Source: an uncultured Flavobacteriales bacterium
Lineage (GTDB): Bacteria > Bacteroidota > Bacteroidia > Flavobacteriales_D > Crocinitomicaceae
Direction of reading: 5' to 3'
Length of the DNA: 10,806 nucleotides
NCBI GenBank assembly: GCA_903899795.1
Contig: CAIUKX010000587.1
Coordinates: 1 to 10,806 of the forward strand
In this document: positions 6,766 to 10,806 of the stretch, one piece after another
Numbering within the stretch: the first letter of the stretch is position 1
Layout: every line of letters starts with the position of its first letter
The notes under the pieces: model-generated
What the model was told of the DNA's origin: nothing
What the model saw: the letters and a program-made list of their open reading frames with translations, nothing else
The model's database searches: none
Program-made: the position numbers and the translations under genes

Positions 6766-8034
6766 TTAGTCCTCCTCCTCGTTAAAATCATCAGCATTGG
6801 GTAGTTCCAAGGCTTTTACATCCTGAACTGCATTACCGGCAATTCCTTTCACGGAACCATACATGTCAATCGTATTGGTGATGACTTTTTCAATTTGTTT
6901 TTCACGCTGTTTCCAGATCCGTTGCATAGCTCTTTTTTCGCTTTCCAGATCAGCCTTCATTTGTGTAAATCCCTCAACGATCGCTTCAACCTGCATTCTG
7001 AAGGTATTGCTCGTTAAAAAATCATACAGCAAATGCATTTTGTCACCTTTGTTTTCTTGTGAGCTAACAGCCAAACTTACCTGAATGATTGATTCTCTGA
7101 GTACTGTACAAAGTCCTTTGAATTCTTCATAATTACATATCCAAATTCCGTCTTTCAATCCCATTCGTTCCATACCGGAAGGCATTGCATCCGTGACTAA
7201 TACACCGATATTGGCACTTTTTTCCCGGATATCCGCCTTGAATTTTTCGATCCAGCTGGGTTGGAAATCTTTGGTTCGTTTGCTTTCGTAATAAATTGAT
7301 CCGCAGTTTTGCTGAGATCGGGTATGAATTGTCTGAATGCAATCACCGCCGCGCTGGCCTTTTTTGATTTCCTCTATTGTGTCCAAAGGAAATTGAGAAG
7401 CTAACCATTCTTCTATGGCCAATTCCTGAACTTCTCCCTGAAGCTGCATGGAGCCTTGTTCCTGTTTGCGTTTCATTTCTTCGGTCAACCGTTTTTGATC
7501 TTCCAGTTGCTTTTGCATTTCCTTGAAACGCATTTCATTTTTATCTTCCTCGATTTTACGAATCTTTTCTTTTTCTTCCTGGAGTTGAAGGTTTAATTTC
7601 TGTTGAGATTCAGCTTCCACCATTTCTTTCATTTCGGCTTTTTCCCGCTTGAGCTTTTCAATTTCAGCTTTGCTTTTACTCAATTCAATCAATTGTTTTG
7701 ACTTTTCATTGAGTTCTTTTTGCATATCCAAAAACTGTTCAGCTTGTTCTTGCTGAAGTTTTTCTTTGATTTTTACTTCAAGGGCTTGCTTTTCAGCTTT
7801 GATCTTTGCTTCAAACCGTTCCTGAAACAACTCATTTTCCTTTTGTTTTTTGGTTTCAAAATCAATTTTCTCTTGATTCAGTTGAGACTGTCTTTTTTCA
7901 AATTCACTCCGCTGTTCAGCAATTTGAGCATTGTATTGTTGCCTGAATTTGTCTTCCAATTGATGAGACAGAATGTCATTTACATCGATGTCGGTACCAC
8001 AATTGGGACATTTAATCTGCGTTGTTGAATTCAT
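6766..8034 (-). CDS. DUF2130 protein: zinc-knuckle start, long coiled coil, nuclease-like core, 422 aa
   Basis: The N-terminus has a CPNC knuckle (C9, C12). A long charged stretch rich in K, E and Q (about 25-205) is almost certainly a coiled coil. The DUF2130 core follows (about 200-320), with GGD at 229-231 and YYESKRTK at 248-255. D231, E250 and K252 are spaced like the PD-(D/E)xK nuclease signature, so a nuclease-like fold is likely for this family, but DNA cleavage is inference. A second helical stretch (about 350-390) leads to an acidic tail, with six acidic residues in the last eight. No signal peptide or membrane segment is present, so it is cytoplasmic. On the minus strand a TTG (8103-8101) and TACTTTTA (8075-8068), 25 nt apart, could be a poor promoter. 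The gene stands alone, divergent from the GH3 gene. Confidence 0.88.
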   Translation of the reverse strand: MNSTTQIKCPNCGTDIDVNDILSHQLEDKFRQQYNAQIAEQRSEFEKRQSQLNQEKIDFETKKQKENELFQERFEAKIKAEKQALEVKIKEKLQQEQAEQFLDMQKELNEKSKQLIELSKSKAEIEKLKREKAEMKEMVEAESQQKLNLQLQEEKEKIRKIEEDKNEMRFKEMQKQLEDQKRLTEEMKRKQEQGSMQLQGEVQELAIEEWLASQFPLDTIEEIKKGQRGGDCIQTIHTRSQQNCGSIYYESKRTKDFQPSWIEKFKADIREKSANIGVLVTDAMPSGMERMGLKDGIWICNYEEFKGLCTVLRESIIQVSLAVSSQENKGDKMHLLYDFLTSNTFRMQVEAIVEGFTQMKADLESEKRAMQRIWKQREKQIEKVITNTIDMYGSVKGIAGNAVQDVKALELPNADDFNEEED

Positions 8035-8270
8035 GAAAACTGTTTTCGATCGTTTGTGTCTACCGCATAAAAGTAGAAATTATTTTGTCTTTTTTTACTA
8101 CAAAAGCAGACATAAGTTTTTTGAAATGTATTAGTAGGGACGCAAAAGTTAAGCTGCGATATCATTTGCTGTTTGACACATAATCTTCGTTGTAGATTTA
8201 AAGAATTAGTGAACTATCTGGAATTTTCACAAGATAAATCCTAGTCCTGTAGGGACGATTCATTTTGTGA

Positions 8271-8289
8271 CAATGGATGTAATCCATTG
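8271..8289. repeat. Perfect palindrome, 8-bp arms, 3-nt spacer
   Basis: CAATGGAT (8271-8278) and ATCCATTG (8282-8289) are exact reverse complements around GTA. It is one of the two strongest hairpins of the series. No U-run follows on either strand, so it is not a typical terminator. It could equally be a protein-binding site or part of a folded RNA. Confidence 0.75.
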
Positions 8290-8400
8290 AGAAACATGAT
8301 GATGTTAAGTATGGAGTTCCAGAGGAATGACACATTTGGGATATGTATAATTTAGTATGTATCGATCCTACGGATCTTAGTGGGATTGATTATGTTTTGC

Positions 8401-8421
8401 GGATGGGTTAGGCACCCATCC
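8401..8421. repeat. Perfect palindrome, 8-bp GC-rich arms, 5-nt loop
   Basis: GGATGGGT (8401-8408) and ACCCATCC (8414-8421) pair exactly around the loop TAGGC. It is the most stable-looking hairpin of the intergenic series. On the plus strand it is followed by TTATAAAAT, which is not a U-run, so termination is doubtful. Confidence 0.75.
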
Positions 8422-8615
8422 TTATAAAATGATTCATCCCTCTGGGATTCACAAGTGATTTTTCATGAAGTTGTAATGACATTACTAAAGAGTGTTTTTT
8501 ACTTCGTGGTAGCTCCGCGCTGTAGTAAACAGCATTCTTTGGCTTCCCTGTATAATGCTGAAAAAAATCAAACATTATCCTCGCTTTTTCGACTATCTTG
8601 AAGTAATTTCGTGGT

Positions 8616-10806
8616 ATGAAAGTTATGCACAGATATAAATCGTTTTTTGTAGGGATCACTTTTGTTGCTACTCTACTTTTAATCTTCGGATATACAGTAA
8701 AAAAAGCCCCTTCAAGAAATCGTTCAAGTGAAATTTCGAAAGAAGATGAATGGGCGCAGGATCATCTTTCAGCTATGTCTTTGGAAGAAAAAGTTGGACA
8801 ATTTTTCATGATTCCGGCTTATTCCAATCAGGGAGAAAAGCATTTGAAAGAAGTGGAAAATATGGTAACTGAACAAAAAGTAGGAGGGATCATTTTTTTT
8901 CAAGGTGAAAGAGACAATTTAAAATCTTCCATCGAGCGTTTTCAAAAGGTAAGTAAAACGCCTTTATTGATTGGAATGGATGCTGAATGGGGAATTCAAA
9001 TGCGGATTTTTGGAGAGGAACGTTTTCCCTATGCATATACTATTGGTGCGGCGGATGATGTTAAATTATCGGAGAAAATCGGTGCGATGATGGCTCAGGA
9101 ATGCAGAGAATTAGGAATACATATGAATTTTTCTCCTGTAGCAGATGTGAACAGTAATCCTGAAAATCCGGTAATTGGTTTTCGTTCCTATGGTGAAAAT
9201 CCTAAAAAAGTGGCGGAACAAGTTCGTGCGACCGTAAAAGGAATCGAAGAAAATGGTGTGATGACCAGTATTAAACACTTTCCGGGACATGGAAACACCG
9301 ATAAAGATTCTCATTATGAATTACCAACTGTTTCCAGTTCTTCCAAAACGATTCAATCGGTTGATTTGGTTCCGTTCAGAGAAGGTATAAAAGCAGGATC
9401 ATCTTCTGTAATGATTGGTCATTTGAATGTTCCTTCGTTGGATAATTCAGGACTACCTACCAGTTTATCGAAACGAATTATTCAAGGTTACTTGCAGGAT
9501 TCTCTGGGATTCAACGGATTGGTGATCAGCGATGCGCTCAATATGAAGGCGGTGGCCGATAAATACGGAAAAACAGAAGTGGTTGTCAAAGCTTTTGAGG
9601 CAGGATGTGATATTTTATTGTTTCCTGAAAGTGTGGAAGAAGCCATCAAGGCAATTGCTAGTAAAGTGAAAAGCGGTTCGATTTCCAAAGTGGAATTGGA
9701 CAAAAGATGCTTGAAAGTTTTGAAGTCGAAATACAAGTTCATTGTTAAACCGAAAGAATATACTACGTATTCAGAGGGTGAAGTTGACTGGGCGAAAAAG
9801 CAGGTCTATGAGAAAGCGATTACTGTTTTGAAAAATGACAAAGGATTACTTCCCTTGAAGAAATTGGATAAACGTATTGCCCGAATCAGTATAGGTTCGC
9901 ATACGTCGGCTTTCAGAGAAGGAATCGAGCGATTTACCAAAGTGGATCATTATCATTACTACACTGCAGAAGAAGCGATGGAACGAATGGGGGATAAACT
10001 GAAAACGTACGATGTGATCATTACAGCTTTTCATGCGAGTGCAGTTCGTCCGAAAAACGATTTCGGAATGCCGAAAGGCTGGAGAGATTGGCTGACGAAT
10101 CTCCCTTCTGATAAAAACAATGTGGTAGTTCTTTTTGGAAACCCTCTGGCTTTGAAAGAAAAATGTGATTTGAAACACGTGGAATCGATTGTTCTTGCTT
10201 ATGAAAATCATGCGATTGCTCAGGAACGGATGTCACAATTTATTTTCGGAGCGATTCCAGCTTCCGGTAAATTACCTTTTACTATTTCGAGTCAATATCC
10301 AATCGAATTTGGTGAAAAAGTGGAAAGTTCTGGTAGGTTAAAATTTTCGCAACCCGAAGAATTGGGTATCGATCCTAAGAAGTTGGTAGAGATTGATAAT
10401 TTTGTGAAAAATGCAATTACTGCAGGAGCATTCCCAGGTTGTCAGATTGTCGTTGCTGTTGAAGGAAAAATGATTCTTCAAAAAAGTTATGGAACCCTGA
10501 AATATGAGGATACAGCTACAGTGAAGAATACGGATGTCTACGACATAGCTTCTGTAACAAAAATTGCCGGTTCGACTTTAGGATTAATGAAATTGCAGAC
10601 AGAAGGAAAATTCACGATTAATAAACAATTGAAAGACTATATTCCGGAATTGACTGGAAATGGTGCTTTCGGACAAATTCAGCTGAAAGATATGATGACC
10701 CATCAAGCTGGTTTGGTTGCTTGGATTCCTTTTTACAAACGAACCTTGAACGATGGGGAATTAAACTGGTCGATATACTCCAAAGAGAAAAAAGTAGGAT
10801 TTGAAA
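8616..10806 (+). CDS. GH3 beta-N-acetylhexosaminidase-like / serine beta-lactamase-like fusion, 3' truncated by window
   Basis: 730 codons are present and the frame is open at the window end. Residues 10-28 form a hydrophobic signal or anchor, so the enzyme should be exported to the periplasm or outer surface. The GH3 N-domain (about 45-360) shows MDAEWG (121-126), KHFPGHG (220-226), the D231-S232-H233 acid/base dyad of NagZ-type enzymes, and nucleophile D306 in SDALNMKAV. A GH3 C-domain follows (about 375-580, GLLPL near its start). From about 590 a serine beta-lactamase/penicillin-binding-like domain begins, with S646-V-T-K649 as the SxxK motif and THQAGL just after. Its later Y-x-N and H/K-x-G motifs would lie beyond the window. 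A muropeptide-type substrate is likely by family. ATG at 8616 is chosen; ATG at 8625 is equally possible. The gene is divergent from DUF2130. Confidence 0.93.
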   Translation, partial: MKVMHRYKSFFVGITFVATLLLIFGYTVKKAPSRNRSSEISKEDEWAQDHLSAMSLEEKVGQFFMIPAYSNQGEKHLKEVENMVTEQKVGGIIFFQGERDNLKSSIERFQKVSKTPLLIGMDAEWGIQMRIFGEERFPYAYTIGAADDVKLSEKIGAMMAQECRELGIHMNFSPVADVNSNPENPVIGFRSYGENPKKVAEQVRATVKGIEENGVMTSIKHFPGHGNTDKDSHYELPTVSSSSKTIQSVDLVPFREGIKAGSSSVMIGHLNVPSLDNSGLPTSLSKRIIQGYLQDSLGFNGLVISDALNMKAVADKYGKTEVVVKAFEAGCDILLFPESVEEAIKAIASKVKSGSISKVELDKRCLKVLKSKYKFIVKPKEYTTYSEGEVDWAKKQVYEKAITVLKNDKGLLPLKKLDKRIARISIGSHTSAFREGIERFTKVDHYHYYTAEEAMERMGDKLKTYDVIITAFHASAVRPKNDFGMPKGWRDWLTNLPSDKNNVVVLFGNPLALKEKCDLKHVESIVLAYENHAIAQERMSQFIFGAIPASGKLPFTISSQYPIEFGEKVESSGRLKFSQPEELGIDPKKLVEIDNFVKNAITAGAFPGCQIVVAVEGKMILQKSYGTLKYEDTATVKNTDVYDIASVTKIAGSTLGLMKLQTEGKFTINKQLKDYIPELTGNGAFGQIQLKDMMTHQAGLVAWIPFYKRTLNDGELNWSIYSKEKKVGFE

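Larger units (their letters stand above)
8244..8560. repeat. Series of nine short palindromes, six with 3-nt spacers
   Basis: Listed as arm/spacer/arm. 8244-8256: GTCCT, GTA, GGGAC (one T-G wobble). 8271-8289: 8-bp arms with GTA. 8317-8327: TTCC, AGA, GGAA. 8364-8376: GATCC, TAC, GGATC. 8401-8421: 8-bp arms, 5-nt loop. 8436-8448: ATCCC, TCT, GGGAT. 8473-8485: GTAAT, GAC, ATTAC. 8519-8533: GCTGT, AGTAA, ACAGC. 8530-8560: CAGCATT and AATGCTG, 17 nt apart. Centres are about 30-48 nt apart, except the last two, which overlap. Most are GC-rich islands in AT-rich DNA. No open frame explains them. They resemble dispersed non-coding repeats of Bacteroidota genomes, but copy number cannot be tested here. 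Confidence 0.7.
8035..8615. other. 581-nt non-coding divergent spacer
   Basis: This lies between the divergent DUF2130 and GH3-fusion starts. Positions 8035-8130 are AT-rich with no clear structure and must hold the DUF2130 promoter. GTAGGGACG at 8134-8142 recurs at 8249-8257. Positions 8159-8240 show nothing I recognise. Positions 8244-8560 hold the palindrome series described separately. Positions 8561-8615 are the GH3 leader, with no good Shine-Dalgarno; TAATTTCG at 8604-8611 matches the -7 consensus in 7 of 8 bases but has no TTG at the right distance. The only long reading frame here (8408-8659, minus) crosses the palindromes and is judged spurious. Confidence 0.8.

Noticed and set aside
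8551..8556. TATAAT-like -10 box upstream of the GH3 gene
   Set aside because: Bacteroidota do not use the TTGACA/TATAAT consensus, there is no partner -35, and the hexamer overlaps an arm of the 8530-8560 hairpin.
8244..8560. CRISPR array
   Set aside because: The palindromes differ in sequence, are short, and there is no constant direct repeat of 24-48 nt or cas gene nearby.
8408..8659. 83-aa minus-strand reading frame
   Set aside because: It runs through the palindrome series and overlaps the first codons of the strongly supported GH3 gene. It has no domain or start context and reads like a translated non-coding repeat.
9846..10236. Two overlapping minus-strand frames inside the GH3 region (121 and 71 aa)
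   Set aside because: They are antisense to the continuous GH3-fusion frame, whose motifs are intact, and have no recognisable domain.

Overview
The window looks like chromosomal DNA of a low-GC member of the Bacteroidota, most likely Flavobacteriales. A Fluviicola/Crocinitomicaceae-type relative is a guess from protein flavour only. The reasons are: the run mutL, rhomboid, rhomboid, membrane-anchored endonuclease/exonuclease/phosphatase; a YrdC/YciO protein next to a stand-alone class I glutamine amidotransferase; a DUF2130 coiled-coil protein; an exported GH3 + beta-lactamase fusion of a type I associate with this phylum; and weak or absent Shine-Dalgarno sequences.

Layout. (1) Positions 120-1771, minus strand: a compact three-gene unit read lipoprotein, then YrdC/YciO-family protein, then glutamine amidotransferase. 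The gap is 9 nt and then the coding regions overlap by 4 nt, which suggests one transcript. A candidate promoter lies just upstream of the lipoprotein. (2) Positions 1772-1968: a 197-nt spacer with two hairpins that may separate this unit from the next. (3) Positions 1969-6630, minus strand: mutL, rhomboid 1, rhomboid 2 and an EEP-family membrane protein, with a 3-nt gap, a TGATG stop/start overlap and an 11-nt overlap, so almost certainly one operon. (4) Positions 6631-6765: an AT-rich inverted repeat between the DUF2130 gene and mutL. (5) Positions 6766-8034, minus strand: the DUF2130 protein. (6) Positions 8035-8615: a 581-nt non-coding divergent spacer carrying a regular series of short palindromes. 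(7) From 8616 to the window end, plus strand: a GH3 glycosidase fused to a serine beta-lactamase-like domain, cut off by the window edge after 730 codons.

Functionally, most genes are housekeeping: mismatch repair, intramembrane proteolysis, cell-wall hydrolysis, and a YrdC-fold protein. No phage, transposase, CRISPR or defence gene was seen. The most unusual structure is the palindrome series at 8244-8560: six near-evenly spaced hairpins with exactly 3-nt spacers, plus three other hairpins. It looks like a dispersed non-coding repeat rather than a gene. Secondary points are a MutL without the known endonuclease motifs, a YrdC-fold protein lacking the canonical threonylcarbamoyl-AMP synthase motifs, and a possible frameshifted tail on the amidotransferase.
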